A DNA stretch of 64,000 bases from CAYYIS01 sp964470965 (GCA_964470965.1 CAYYIS010000015.1:1-64000), one strand, 5' to 3'. Positions 9,054 through 17,679 are shown, counted from the stretch's first letter. Made by a program: numbers and translations. The notes: generated from the sequence alone by a model not told the origin.

Positions 9054-9932
9054 TTACCGTAACATTCGTTCCCTTTTCTTGAAGAACCGTATAACCGGAT
9101 CTATGTAGGGCCGGTCCGTGTGGACATGAATCGTGTCGATTCCCATAACCCGAAACATCTGATCGCGCGCTTCACGGAGCGTTTTGTTATGCCGCTGGTA
9201 CGCCTGGCGCCAGGCTTCGTCACCGGTGTCCACCAGAATTTCTTCGCCGGTTTCTGCATCCTCCAGCTCTATCAATCCGACTGGAGGGATCTCCAGTTCA
9301 CGCGGGTCAGTCATCGTGACTGCCACCACGTCGTGCCTTTTGTTGGCTATGCGGAGGGCTGTGTCAAAGCCTGATGACAGAAAATCGGAAGCCAGGAAAA
9401 CGATACAGCGCCGGTTGATGACGCGGTTCATATATTCGAGTGCTTGCGTGATGTCGGTGCCGGTACCGTCGGGACGATTGTAGAGCAATTCCCTGATAAC
9501 GCGGAGAACGTGAGTACGGCCTTTTCGGGGAGGGATAAATTTCTCTATGCGGTCTGTGAAGATAAGCAGCCCCACTCGATCACTGTTTTTGATCGCCGCG
9601 AAGGCAAGCAACGCGCACAGTTCTACGGCGATTTCGCCTTTCATCTGGTCACCGGTGCCGAAGTTTCCAGAGCCGCTGGCATCCACGAGGAGCATGACGG
9701 TCAGTTCGCGTTCTTCGGTAAACCGTTTTATGTAGGGCCGTCCGGTCCTGGCCGTTACGTTCCAGTCTATGGTTCGTATATCGTCGCCGGGTTCGTATTC
9801 CCGTACCTCGGCGAACTCCATGCCACGGCCCTTGAAAACGCTGTGGTATTCTCCGCTGAAGGCATCGTTTACCAGATGCTTTGTACGGATTTCTATCTGT
9901 CGGACGCGTTGAATGATCTCTTTCGGTATCAC
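9054..9932 (-). CDS. DUF58 domain protein of the MoxR locus
   Basis: 292 residues with no membrane helix. The N-terminal half carries the DUF58 signature G-R-G-M-E-F-A-E-V-R-E-Y-E-P-G-D-D-I-R-x-I-D-W (about residues 36-58), followed by a VWA-like fold with VDASGSG as a partial MIDAS. Its ATG overlaps the moxR stop by 4 bp. DUF58 proteins nearly always pair with a MoxR ATPase and are probably its substrate or partner. This is the short, soluble DUF58 form. Confidence 0.92.
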   Translation of the reverse strand: MIPKEIIQRVRQIEIRTKHLVNDAFSGEYHSVFKGRGMEFAEVREYEPGDDIRTIDWNVTARTGRPYIKRFTEERELTVMLLVDASGSGNFGTGDQMKGEIAVELCALLAFAAIKNSDRVGLLIFTDRIEKFIPPRKGRTHVLRVIRELLYNRPDGTGTDITQALEYMNRVINRRCIVFLASDFLSSGFDTALRIANKRHDVVAVTMTDPRELEIPPVGLIELEDAETGEEILVDTGDEAWRQAYQRHNKTLREARDQMFRVMGIDTIHVHTDRPYIDPVIRFFKKRERMLR

Positions 9933-10936
9933 GGTATTTCTACACGGTCGAAAAGGCGCTGAACCAGTTGCTCCGGCGTGACGTCTTCCGCCTCCGCCTC
10001 GTACGTTAAAATAATGCGGTGCCGGAGAACATCCATTCCGATGGACTTAATGTCCTCCGGTGTGACATACCCGCGTCTCCGCAGAAACGCGTGTGCCCTC
10101 GCAGCGGCGGCCAGAAATATAGTTGCTCGGGGTGAGGCGCCGTAATCGATCAGACCTTTCAGGTCCTGAAGGCCGTACTCTTCCGGGTTTCTTGTAGCAA
10201 AAACCAGATCGACGATGTACTTCTTTATTTTCTCGTCCATGTAAACTTCTTGGACAGTCGATCGAACCTTGACGATTTCACTCGGTGTGGTGACCTCAGA
10301 TGCGGTTACCTTATGACCGGATGTCATGCGTTCCAGTATCTCAAGCTCTTCAGTTTTCTGCGGATACGTGATTTTCAGTTTGAGCATGAACCGGTCCACC
10401 TGCGCTTCCGGCAGGGGGTAGGTCCCTTCCTGCTCAATCGGGTTCTGGGTGGCCAGGACGAGGAACGGGTCGGCCAATTGAAATGTTTTATCGCCGATCG
10501 TCACTTGCCGTTCCTGCATGGCTTCCAACAGCGCGCTCTGCACTTTTGCCGGTGCCCGGTTGATCTCGTCCGCCAGCACGATGTTGGTAAAGATGGGACC
10601 TTGCTTGGCCGTAAACTCACCGCTGGAGGCATTGTATATCATCGTGCCGGTAAGGTCCGCTGGAAGCAGGTCGGGAGTAAACTGGATTCGCTGGAAACCC
10701 GCTTTCACCGTGGATGCAAGTGTTTTCACCGCCAGTGTTTTTGCCAGACCGGGTACACCTTCGAGCAGCACGTGACCATTGGCCAGCAGTCCGATCAACA
10801 GCCGTTCCAACATGTATTGCTGACCGACGATTACATTTCCGGCTTCCGCCATCAGTTTGTCGACGAATGCGCTCTCTTCGTGTATTTTTTCATGAATCGC
10901 CCGGATATTGTCCGGGCTGACAGGTTGGTTGGTCAT
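9929..10936 (-). CDS. moxR: MoxR-family AAA+ ATPase
   Basis: 335 residues. Walker A is GVPGLAKT (residues 60-67), Walker B is IVLADEINRAP, and the sensor region is LVLATQNPIEQEGTYPLPEAQVDRF, all diagnostic of the MoxR branch of AAA+ proteins. A C-terminal lid domain (AAA_lid_2) fills residues about 250-335. MoxR ATPases act as chaperones that help mature cofactor- or VWA-containing complexes; the partners here would be the DUF58 and Bat VWA proteins downstream. First gene of the Bat/ABC block, 68 bp beyond the zinc-ribbon gene. Confidence 0.95.
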   Translation of the reverse strand: MTNQPVSPDNIRAIHEKIHEESAFVDKLMAEAGNVIVGQQYMLERLLIGLLANGHVLLEGVPGLAKTLAVKTLASTVKAGFQRIQFTPDLLPADLTGTMIYNASSGEFTAKQGPIFTNIVLADEINRAPAKVQSALLEAMQERQVTIGDKTFQLADPFLVLATQNPIEQEGTYPLPEAQVDRFMLKLKITYPQKTEELEILERMTSGHKVTASEVTTPSEIVKVRSTVQEVYMDEKIKKYIVDLVFATRNPEEYGLQDLKGLIDYGASPRATIFLAAAARAHAFLRRRGYVTPEDIKSIGMDVLRHRIILTYEAEAEDVTPEQLVQRLFDRVEIP

Positions 10937-11004
10937 CAGGCAGCCTGTTCCTTATTATTTACCGTTTCTAACTTACTACGCATTAAAGTCGATTCCGTTG
11001 CGAA

Positions 11005-11328
11005 TTAATCTGAGGATTTGGAGGTGCTGGATGTAGACGAGTCGGATTTTTTGGAATCTGATTTCGAGGAGTCTTTTTTAGTCGAATTCTTGTCCTTGGT
11101 GCCGGCAGAGGATTCTTTATCTGCTTTCTCGCTCTTTTTGTAGGACTCGCTCCGGTAGTCGGTAGTGTAGAAGCCGTCTCCTTTAAAAAGGAATCCGGCG
11201 CCACCGCTGATCAGCCGTTTTACGTAGCCCGCGCATTCCGGACATGTGGAAACAGGATCTGCGGTCATACTGTGAAACTGTTCAAACGCGTGGTCGCATT
11301 CCTCACACTGGTACTGGTAGGTGGGCAT
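11005..11328 (-). CDS. FmdB-type zinc-ribbon protein with a charged Ser/Lys tail
   Basis: 107 residues from the ATG at 11328, which has GGGAGGAT directly upstream; an in-frame extension upstream has no ribosome site. The N-terminus MPTYQYQCEECDHAFE carries the first Cys pair (C-E-E-C) and C-P-E-C gives the second, a single zinc ribbon of the FmdB/CxxC_CxxC_SSSS family. The last 45 residues are low-complexity Ser, Lys, Asp and Thr, common in this family. The function of these proteins is uncertain, with regulatory roles proposed. It lies between groEL and moxR and may be co-transcribed with groEL. Confidence 0.88.
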   Translation of the reverse strand: MPTYQYQCEECDHAFEQFHSMTADPVSTCPECAGYVKRLISGGAGFLFKGDGFYTTDYRSESYKKSEKADKESSAGTKDKNSTKKDSSKSDSKKSDSSTSSTSKSSD

Positions 11329-11369
11329 ACATCCTCCCGAAGCGAATGAATAAATTCGCCCAAATTCAA

Positions 11370-11402
11370 AGGCCGGCGCCGACTCCCGGCCGGCGCCGGC
11401 CT
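11370..11402. repeat. GC-rich perfect inverted repeat between groEL and the FmdB gene
   Basis: aggccggcgcc (11370-11380) pairs perfectly with ggcgccggcct (11392-11402) around an 11-nt loop. In the groEL mRNA it would form an 11-bp, almost all-GC stem about 35 nt after the groEL stop. The minus-strand sequence after it is TTTGAATTTG rather than a U tract, so it is at best a leaky terminator. It could instead be an mRNA-stabilising stem separating a highly expressed groESL message from the downstream genes. Confidence 0.6.
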
Positions 11403-11435
11403 CAACACTATGGATATCGTCAGACACCCATTGTC

Positions 11436-13061
11436 TTACATCATGCCGCCATATCCGCCACCGGGAGGCATTGCAGGAGCAGGTTCCTTCTCCGGTATGT
11501 CGGTGATGAGCGTTTCGGTGGTCAGCAGTAAGGCAGCCACGCTGGCCGCGTTCTGCAACGCGACCCTGGAGACTTTTGCCGGATCGATGACACCGGACTG
11601 CAGCATGTCTTCGTATTCACCGTTGTTGGCGTTGTAACCCGTGTTGCCGGTTTCCGATTTTACGTGTTCCACGATCACGGAACCTTCGGCGCCCGCGTTG
11701 GCTGCGATGTGCCGCAGAGGATCTTCCAAGGCACGGCGGACGATATTGACGCCTACCAGCGCATCACCTTCGGCTTCGACACCGTCCAAACTTTTCAGCG
11801 CTCGGACGTACACTACGCCGCCACCGGGTACGATGCCTTCGTCCACGGCCGCACGCGTAGCATGCAGCGCGTCTTCGACCCGAGCCTTCTTCTCTTTCAT
11901 CTCGGTCTCTGTGGCAGCGCCGACGTTGATAACGGCCACACCGCCCGCCAGTTTGGCCAGACGTTCCTGCAGCTTTTCACCATCGTAGTCCGAGGTAGTC
12001 TCCTCAATCTGACGGCGAATCTGAGAGATACGGCCTTCCAGGTCGCTCTGTGATCCGGCGCCTTCGATGAGTGTGGTCTCATCCTTGTCGATAGCGATAC
12101 GCTTCGCGGTACCGAGATCTTCAAAGGTTACGTTCTCCAGCTTGATGCCGATGTCCTCTGTTATCACCCGGCCACCGGTCAGAATCGCTATGTCTTCGAG
12201 CATGGCTTTGCGGCGGTCGCCGAAACCGGGCGCTTTTACGGCCGCGATCTTCATGGTGCCGCGCAACTTGTTGACTACCAAGGTCGCCAGTGCTTCGCCT
12301 TCCACGTCTTCGGCGATGATCAGCAGCGAACGACCCTGCTGAACCACTTTTTCAAGGATGGGCAGAAGGTCTTTCATGGCACTGATCTTCTTTTCGTGGA
12401 TCAGGATATACGGATCGTCGAGTGAGCATTCCATGCGTTCGGAATCCGTCACGAAGTAAGGAGAAATGTAGCCCTTGTCGAACTGCATGCCTTCGACCAC
12501 GTCCAGCGTGGTATCCATTCCTTTGGCCTCTTCGACTGTGATCACGCCGTCTTTACCCACTTTTTCCATGGCGTCAGCGATGAGGGAACCGATTTCCTGG
12601 TCGTTGTTCGCGGAAATGGTGGCGACCTGAGCGATCTCAGTCTTACCGGCTGTCGGCTGGCTCTGGGCCTGGATTTCACCGACGACCGCTTGCACGGCCT
12701 GTTCGATACCGCGTTTGATCGTCATGGGATTGTGACCGGCGGTCACGCTCTTGAGACCTTCGCGATAGATAGCTTCGGCCAGGACTGTTGCAGTTGTAGT
12801 ACCGTCTCCGGCTACGTCACTGGTCTTGGACGCAACTTCCTTGACCATCTGGGCGCCCATATTTTCATACGGATCCTGCAGTTCGATTTCCTTGGCGACC
12901 GTAACCCCGTCTTTGGTCACCGTGGGGGAACCGAATTTTTTGTCGATTACAACGTTACGTCCCTTTGGGCCCAGCGTCACCTTTACTGCCTTGGCGAGCT
13001 GCTGGACACCGTCGAGGACTTGGCGCCTTGCCTCTTCTGAGAAGATTAACTGCTTTGCCAC
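11436..13061 (-). CDS. groL: Chaperonin GroEL (Hsp60)
   Basis: 541 residues, full length for bacterial GroEL. The start is GTG at 13061 (M-A-K-Q-L-I-F), preceded by GGAGG. Hallmarks include VTLGPKGRNVVIDKKFGSP, the ATP-binding GDGTTTATVLAEAI, the apical-domain stretch and the C-terminal Gly/Met-rich tail PGGGYGGMM. It forms the double-ring folding chamber with GroES in the cytoplasm. It follows groES by 57 bp in the usual groES-groEL order. Only one copy is in this window. Confidence 0.99.
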   Translation of the reverse strand: MAKQLIFSEEARRQVLDGVQQLAKAVKVTLGPKGRNVVIDKKFGSPTVTKDGVTVAKEIELQDPYENMGAQMVKEVASKTSDVAGDGTTTATVLAEAIYREGLKSVTAGHNPMTIKRGIEQAVQAVVGEIQAQSQPTAGKTEIAQVATISANNDQEIGSLIADAMEKVGKDGVITVEEAKGMDTTLDVVEGMQFDKGYISPYFVTDSERMECSLDDPYILIHEKKISAMKDLLPILEKVVQQGRSLLIIAEDVEGEALATLVVNKLRGTMKIAAVKAPGFGDRRKAMLEDIAILTGGRVITEDIGIKLENVTFEDLGTAKRIAIDKDETTLIEGAGSQSDLEGRISQIRRQIEETTSDYDGEKLQERLAKLAGGVAVINVGAATETEMKEKKARVEDALHATRAAVDEGIVPGGGVVYVRALKSLDGVEAEGDALVGVNIVRRALEDPLRHIAANAGAEGSVIVEHVKSETGNTGYNANNGEYEDMLQSGVIDPAKVSRVALQNAASVAALLLTTETLITDIPEKEPAPAMPPGGGYGGMM

Positions 13062-13118
13062 TGTTGATGCCTCCGTAGTTCGACCGATCCCGATCGTTTA
13101 CTGATAATTAAAGCGGAT

Positions 13119-13406
13119 TTACTTGATGATGCCCAGAATGTCCTCTTCACGCATCATTAGATATTCTTCGTCATCCACGTTGACTTCCGTGCCGGAATAT
13201 TTACCGAACAGGATCTTGTCGCCCACCGAAACTTCCAGGGGCGTCCGGTCGCCGTTATCGCCCACTTTACCGTCGCCGACGGCAACGATTTCGCCCTGCT
13301 GAGGCTTCTCTTTGGCGGTATCGGGAATAATGATTCCGCCGCGCTGAGTTTCTTCTTCCTCGACACGCCGAACCAGAACACGATCGCCCAGAGGTTGTAC
13401 TGTCAT
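13119..13406 (-). CDS. groS: Co-chaperonin GroES (Hsp10)
   Basis: 95 residues, standard length. The ATG at 13406 has AAAGGAGT upstream. Conserved features are PLGDRVLVRRVEEEE at the N-terminus, the mobile loop with GGIIIPDTAKEKP, and the GDKILFGKYSGTEV region. It caps the GroEL ring. First gene of the operon; the upstream 294 bp contain a sigma-54-type promoter match and clustered palindromic half-sites rather than a CIRCE element. Confidence 0.99.
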   Translation of the reverse strand: MTVQPLGDRVLVRRVEEEETQRGGIIIPDTAKEKPQQGEIVAVGDGKVGDNGDRTPLEVSVGDKILFGKYSGTEVNVDDEEYLMMREEDILGIIK

Positions 13407-13513
13407 AAAATGACTCCTTTCTGAGTGGAAAATTTGTGCAGCTCACAACCGCTTACAATAGATTATGTCGCTGCCGATAAACAGCTATCTGCAAAGTAAC
13501 CATTAATTCTCTC

Positions 13514-13528
13514 GCAAAAGATGTGCCA
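13514..13528 (-). promoter_or_regulatory. Sigma-54 (-24/-12) promoter candidate for groES-groEL
   Basis: On the minus strand the sequence is TGGCACATCTTTTGC. It matches the RpoN consensus TGGCAC-N5-TTGC at every fixed position, with the invariant GG and GC separated by exactly 10 nt. The -12 element lies about 108 nt before the groES ATG, predicting a leader of about 95-100 nt. It is the only perfect match I noticed in the window, and it falls in a gene-free interval oriented toward an operon. Confidence 0.6.
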
Positions 13529-13615
13529 ATAATAACCATGGAAATAAAAGTACCGTTTAAACTTTGTAAATGCAATATGTTATGTGTGTAAAATTAAATT
13601 TTCATCAGGATTGAT

Positions 13616-13690
13616 CGCTATCGTATAGCGCCAAAAAGGCCATGTGTGCCAATATGGCGCGTTATTATGGCATATAAATGGCATTCGTGT
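13616..13690. promoter_or_regulatory. Cluster of palindromic half-sites upstream of the sigma-54 match (possible enhancer)
   Basis: cgctat-cgt-atagcg (13616-13630) is a perfect 6-bp inverted repeat. From about 13638 to 13687 there are repeated GCCAT/ATGGC half-sites on both strands, including gccaatatggc and, on the minus strand, ATGCCAT twice at an 11-bp spacing. They lie about 90-160 bp upstream of the -24 element. That is where enhancer-binding activators of sigma-54 normally bind. Binding is inferred from position and repetition only. Confidence 0.45.
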
Positions 13691-13700
13691 CTATGGATGG

Positions 13701-14645
13701 TTAATATGGCAGATTGATTTCGACGGGGACGGCATCCGCCTGGGTGAGTTCCAGGAGAGGGGACATTGCCGTCAGGGTGAAGGGGGAGTCCCAGGATATG
13801 ATGCGGGAGATGGGCGTTTGATTCTTGGTGTAGCGGGCGAGCATGTTCCTATGTTCGCGGCTCAACACATAGAGGTCGGACGGATAATGCCCCGCGATCC
13901 AAAAGTCGCCGAGACCCAAGGCAGGGAATGTTGCCCTCCCAAGGCTGTCCGTTTCAGTGGAAGCGACGGCTGCATCCCGAAACACGGCCGCGGCCACGAT
14001 GGCACGTTCCACCAGGTCCCGATGGTATCCCCCATCATATGTTTCCACTGCCTGAGTCCAGAGATTGTGGATTTCATATGCCCGAGACACGGGCACAGAG
14101 TCCTTGCTCTCGTAGAACTCCTCGCTGTCATTGCCGAACAGCATGGCTTCTCTCTGCAACCGCGCAGGCAGTACAGACAGACGAGGTTGATCCAGGGACA
14201 CCAGGCCTCCCTGCGCCTGATGTGGCGCCTCGAGAAAATTCTCGTAACGGGGCAAGAGGCTGAGCTGGTGCATATACTCCCGGCGAATCTGGGCCACATC
14301 TCGAAGCATTCGCTGTACGGGAGGGGACAGGATGAAGCCCTGTCGCTCAATGGCACCTCGAAGGTATATCTCGCGGTTCTGATCTTCCAGGGCCCGGACG
14401 ATGCCATGCGGTGGTCGAACAATATCCACACGGCATATGGAATCGATCAGAGACCGGGCGCTGCGACTCAAAACATCAAGCCGTATTCCGGCAGCCGGCG
14501 CCTTCATCCCATTGTGTGTGGAGACCGTCGCTTTCACCGCCAGCGACACCCTGGGCTGTCCACTCAACCAATGTGAAGCCGCGAGAGCCGCTGCAGCTGT
14601 GACGAGTAATGCAATAGTGACAATGCGGGACAGGATGCTTAACAC
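13701..14645 (-). CDS. Unrecognised protein with an N-terminal membrane anchor or signal
   Basis: 314 residues from a GTG at 14645 with AGGGGG 5 nt upstream. The N-terminus (SRIVTIALLVTAAAALAA) is a signal anchor or signal peptide. A beta-rich stretch follows (residues 30-60), then a long, mostly helical region with many Arg residues (80-200). A segment near residues 225-260 reads TDSLGRATFPALGLGDFWIAGHYP, resembling a small surface beta-fold of the carboxypeptidase-regulatory kind. I do not recognise a family. It precedes groES on the same strand but ends about 170 bp before the sigma-54 site, so it is probably a separate unit. Export to the periplasm is inferred. Confidence 0.7.
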   Translation of the reverse strand: MLSILSRIVTIALLVTAAAALAASHWLSGQPRVSLAVKATVSTHNGMKAPAAGIRLDVLSRSARSLIDSICRVDIVRPPHGIVRALEDQNREIYLRGAIERQGFILSPPVQRMLRDVAQIRREYMHQLSLLPRYENFLEAPHQAQGGLVSLDQPRLSVLPARLQREAMLFGNDSEEFYESKDSVPVSRAYEIHNLWTQAVETYDGGYHRDLVERAIVAAAVFRDAAVASTETDSLGRATFPALGLGDFWIAGHYPSDLYVLSREHRNMLARYTKNQTPISRIISWDSPFTLTAMSPLLELTQADAVPVEINLPY

Positions 14646-14681
14646 CCCTGCCCCCTATCCCCGTAGGTGAAGGGGGTGTTA
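14640..14681 (-). promoter_or_regulatory. Inverted repeat that would sequester the start codon of the 13701-14645 gene
   Basis: taacacccc (14640-14648) and ggggtgtta (14673-14681) are perfect 9-bp complements with a 24-nt loop that contains further C5 and G5 runs. In the minus-strand mRNA the 3' arm is GGGGUGUUA, which includes the GUG initiator; the AGGGGG ribosome site lies just inside the stem. Folding would therefore hide the start. It could be a translational control element or a processing site; no known riboswitch class is recognised. Confidence 0.4.
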
Positions 14682-14745
14682 GCCGTGGGATATTTCTGTG
14701 AGAAGGTTTTCATGACATTGATTCTCGGTTATCCCTATAAAAGGG

Positions 14746-16242
14746 CTACTCCTTACCCTGCCTGTCCGCATCGGGAAGGCGGCGGAGATAAGGCCACAAA
14801 GATCCTATCCCTACATACAGATAGCCGACAAAAAACAAGAGCAGGAAGGGGATGGTGCTGAATATCTTGTTGACGGCGGTGTAATAGATTAACAGACCAA
14901 AGTGAAACGCAAACAGAAGTTCCAGAGCCGGAAGCCAGGTACGGGGGCCGCGGTAGTTCATCCATTGCCATCTACCCCGTCCGTCGGTTATACCGAATTT
15001 CGGCGTGCGTTGAAATTCGGTCCAGTAGCCGGTGAGCGCTTCCAGAACGGCCTTGGCGTTGTTAACACAGATGCCGATTCCTATGCACATGAGGAATGGC
15101 AGGTATTTTATGCGAACGCGCCAGTGTCGCGGTGATATCTCCCGCTGTGAGCACATATAGAATATCGATATGGAAACCGTAGCGGCCAGGAGAAACGGGA
15201 GATCGATCCAGAAGGAACTGATCCAACCTTCCCGCACCCTGATGACGATCGAGGGGAACATTAGGACGGACAGCAAAAGCATCAACAGATAAGCTATGTT
15301 GTTGGTCAGATGAAACACGGCTTCCAGCTTTACTTTGAATGGAAGCTTGCTGCGTAGCACAGTGGGCAGCAGTTTGCGAGCAGTCTGGATGGAGCCTTTG
15401 GCCCAGCGGTGCTGCTGTGACTTAAAGGCGTTAATTTCTACCGGTAACTCCGAGGGAGATAAGACGTCTTCCATGAACAGGAATTGCTGACCCATCAGCT
15501 GGGCTCTGTAGCTAAGGTCAAGATCTTCGGTCAACGTATCATGCTGCCAGCCTCCGGCCGCGTCTATGCTGCTGCGCCGCCAAACTCCTGCGGTTCCATT
15601 GAAGTTGAAAAACCGGCCGGATCGGTGCCGGGCACCGTGTTCCATGACGAAATGGCCGTCCAGCATGATGGCCTGCACCTGTGTCAGTAGAGAATACCCG
15701 CGGTTGAGGTGGTCCCATCGAGTCTGTATCATGGCGATCGTCCCGTCCGAAAAACCAGGCATTGTGCGTTTCAGGATGTCCTCGGGCGGGATGAAGTCTG
15801 CATCGAAAATGGCGATGAATTGACCACGGGCGTTTTTAAGCCCCTCCTCCAGCGCCCCGGCTTTAAATCCTTTTCTTTCCGTGCGGTGTATATACTGAAT
15901 ATCCACCCCTTCCGATCGATGGCGCTCGACAGAGGCCTTCGCTATCGCAGTGGTCTCATCAGTGGAATCGTCCAGTACCTGTATCTCGAGTCGATCCGGC
16001 GGGTATGAGATTTTGCAGACCGTGTCTATGAGGCGCCCTACCACATATTGTTCGTTGTAAACAGGCAACTGTATGGTGACCACTGGCCAGGTATCAAGCG
16101 TACTTTGGGCTTTCGGTGTAGTCCTACGGCGTTTATATTTGTAGTATATATATACCATCAAAAACCTGTGGGCGCCGTAGACGGCGAGTAGGATCAGCAC
16201 GGAAAAATAAAGAGCCAGGTATGTGATGGAAAGGAAAGACAT
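14746..16242 (-). CDS. Family 2 glycosyltransferase, cellulose-synthase-like membrane enzyme
   Basis: 498 residues. An N-terminal helix (about 5-32) precedes a cytoplasmic GT2 domain, and four or five helices follow (about 305-470). The processive GT2 motifs are all present: VLDDSTDET (first Asp), FDADF (D-x-D, metal/UDP binding), TEDLDLSYRA (catalytic base) and QQHRW (the Q-x-x-R-W acceptor-site motif). Such enzymes polymerise or transfer sugars from nucleotide donors at the membrane. No PilZ domain is visible. The start ATG abuts the ATG of the opposite gene and has no good ribosome site, but no alternative start keeps the first helix. Confidence 0.9.
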   Translation of the reverse strand: MSFLSITYLALYFSVLILLAVYGAHRFLMVYIYYKYKRRRTTPKAQSTLDTWPVVTIQLPVYNEQYVVGRLIDTVCKISYPPDRLEIQVLDDSTDETTAIAKASVERHRSEGVDIQYIHRTERKGFKAGALEEGLKNARGQFIAIFDADFIPPEDILKRTMPGFSDGTIAMIQTRWDHLNRGYSLLTQVQAIMLDGHFVMEHGARHRSGRFFNFNGTAGVWRRSSIDAAGGWQHDTLTEDLDLSYRAQLMGQQFLFMEDVLSPSELPVEINAFKSQQHRWAKGSIQTARKLLPTVLRSKLPFKVKLEAVFHLTNNIAYLLMLLLSVLMFPSIVIRVREGWISSFWIDLPFLLAATVSISIFYMCSQREISPRHWRVRIKYLPFLMCIGIGICVNNAKAVLEALTGYWTEFQRTPKFGITDGRGRWQWMNYRGPRTWLPALELLFAFHFGLLIYYTAVNKIFSTIPFLLLFFVGYLYVGIGSLWPYLRRLPDADRQGKE

Positions 16243-17679
16243 ATGATTTACGCTATTGCAAAGGTATTGAATTACGTTTATAAAACACCTATTCTTTTAT
16301 TGATATTCGGCGTGTTGATTGAGATAGGCTGTTTGGAAATCGTCAGAATCGGTGACCTGAGAACCACCCTGGCGCCCGTGATGATCGGTGATCAGCCCGT
16401 CACGATCCTGGTTTTCTGGCTACCCTTTCTAGCCGCGTTTCTGGTGTACTTTCTTGCCGTATCAAAAGTTTGGGATAAACGGAGAACGGCTGATTCACAG
16501 GATATCGACAGAAAACACATTTCCACTTTCCTCATCCTCTTCTTTGCTGTTGTCTTCCGTGTAACGCTGCTCTTCAGTCCCCCCACACTCTCCGACGATG
16601 TCTTCCGGTATGTCTGGGACGGCAGTATCCAGAATCATGGTATCAATCCTTATTTGTATCCGCCTGAAGCATCAGATATTTCGGCATTTCGGGATCAATA
16701 TTGGACCAGCATCAATAATAAACACATTCCGACTATATATCCACCATTATTACAGATCTTGTTCCGTGTCGCCGATCTGACCTCGCATACACCGATGGCC
16801 ATGAAGGTTTTGTTCATGGTGTGCGACATCGGGGTTATCAGTATCGTGCTGTTGTTGTTGCGTCTCTACGCCTTACCGCCGGATCGTGTCCTCATCTATG
16901 CCTGGAACCCTCTTGTTCTGGTTGAGTTCGCCGGGAGTGGTCATAACGACACCCTGGCTCTGGTACTGATGATGGCGGCCCTGTACGCGATCATGAGGGA
17001 TAGATACCTGCTGTCGATACTCTGGCTGGCCCTATCGTTCGTATCGAAATTTTTCTCTGTCGTCCTGATTCCCTCCTTCTTCATCCAAATCCGGAAGATT
17101 CAGCCATTCCTGTTATTTCCTTTTGTGGTCGTGCTGTTCTACCTGCTGTACATCGATGCGGGCATGAAACTGTTTGAGGGGTTGATGGTGTACGGCGACA
17201 AATGGCGGTTTAACGATAGCCTCTTCACACTAGCCCTGCAGGCTACGGGGTCACTCACCCAGGCGAAAATAGTGATCGCGGCTATTTTCCTGACTATCAT
17301 TCTGGTCCGCCTTGTGAGCGGAAAAGACCACATGCGGACCGCTTACATCCTGGTAGGCGCCTATCTGCTGCTCACACCCACCCTGCAGGTCTGGTACATG
17401 GTGTGGATCATACCGTTTCTCTGCTTCTACCCAAACCGCGCCTGGCTTCTTCTGAGCGGTCTGACCGTACTCTCCTACAATGTTTTGATCCAGTTTGTTC
17501 AGACCGGTATCTGGCATGAAGCCATGTGGGTGCGGTACGCGGAGTACATCCCGTTTTACATGTTGTTGATCGGTGATGCTGTCCGGAAAAAGTGGCGGTT
17601 AAGCACGATTCCGGCACTGAAGCCAACGCCTGATCGAAACAAGATGTCCCAAGGTAACGCCAACCCATTGGCTGATTAA
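16243..17679 (+). CDS. Polytopic GT-C-like (polyprenol-phosphate-sugar dependent) glycosyltransferase
   Basis: 478 residues with about twelve membrane helices. After the second helix the loop LSDDVFRYVWDGSIQNHGINPYLYPPE (about residues 112-138) carries the Asp pair and W-D-G/N-P-Y pattern common to MptB/DUF2029-type GT-C enzymes. These use lipid-phosphate sugars and act on the outer face of the membrane. A purine-rich ribosome site (GGAAAGGAAAG) lies inside the first codons of the divergent GT2 gene. Head-to-head with a processive GT2, it probably belongs to one surface-glycan route. The sugar cannot be told from sequence. Confidence 0.78.
   Translation: MIYAIAKVLNYVYKTPILLLIFGVLIEIGCLEIVRIGDLRTTLAPVMIGDQPVTILVFWLPFLAAFLVYFLAVSKVWDKRRTADSQDIDRKHISTFLILFFAVVFRVTLLFSPPTLSDDVFRYVWDGSIQNHGINPYLYPPEASDISAFRDQYWTSINNKHIPTIYPPLLQILFRVADLTSHTPMAMKVLFMVCDIGVISIVLLLLRLYALPPDRVLIYAWNPLVLVEFAGSGHNDTLALVLMMAALYAIMRDRYLLSILWLALSFVSKFFSVVLIPSFFIQIRKIQPFLLFPFVVVLFYLLYIDAGMKLFEGLMVYGDKWRFNDSLFTLALQATGSLTQAKIVIAAIFLTIILVRLVSGKDHMRTAYILVGAYLLLTPTLQVWYMVWIIPFLCFYPNRAWLLLSGLTVLSYNVLIQFVQTGIWHEAMWVRYAEYIPFYMLLIGDAVRKKWRLSTIPALKPTPDRNKMSQGNANPLAD

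Noticed and set aside
13407..13700. CIRCE element (ttagcactc-n9-gagtgctaa) upstream of groES
   Set aside because: Searched by eye on both strands and not found; only the sigma-54 match and GCCAT/ATGGC half-sites are present.
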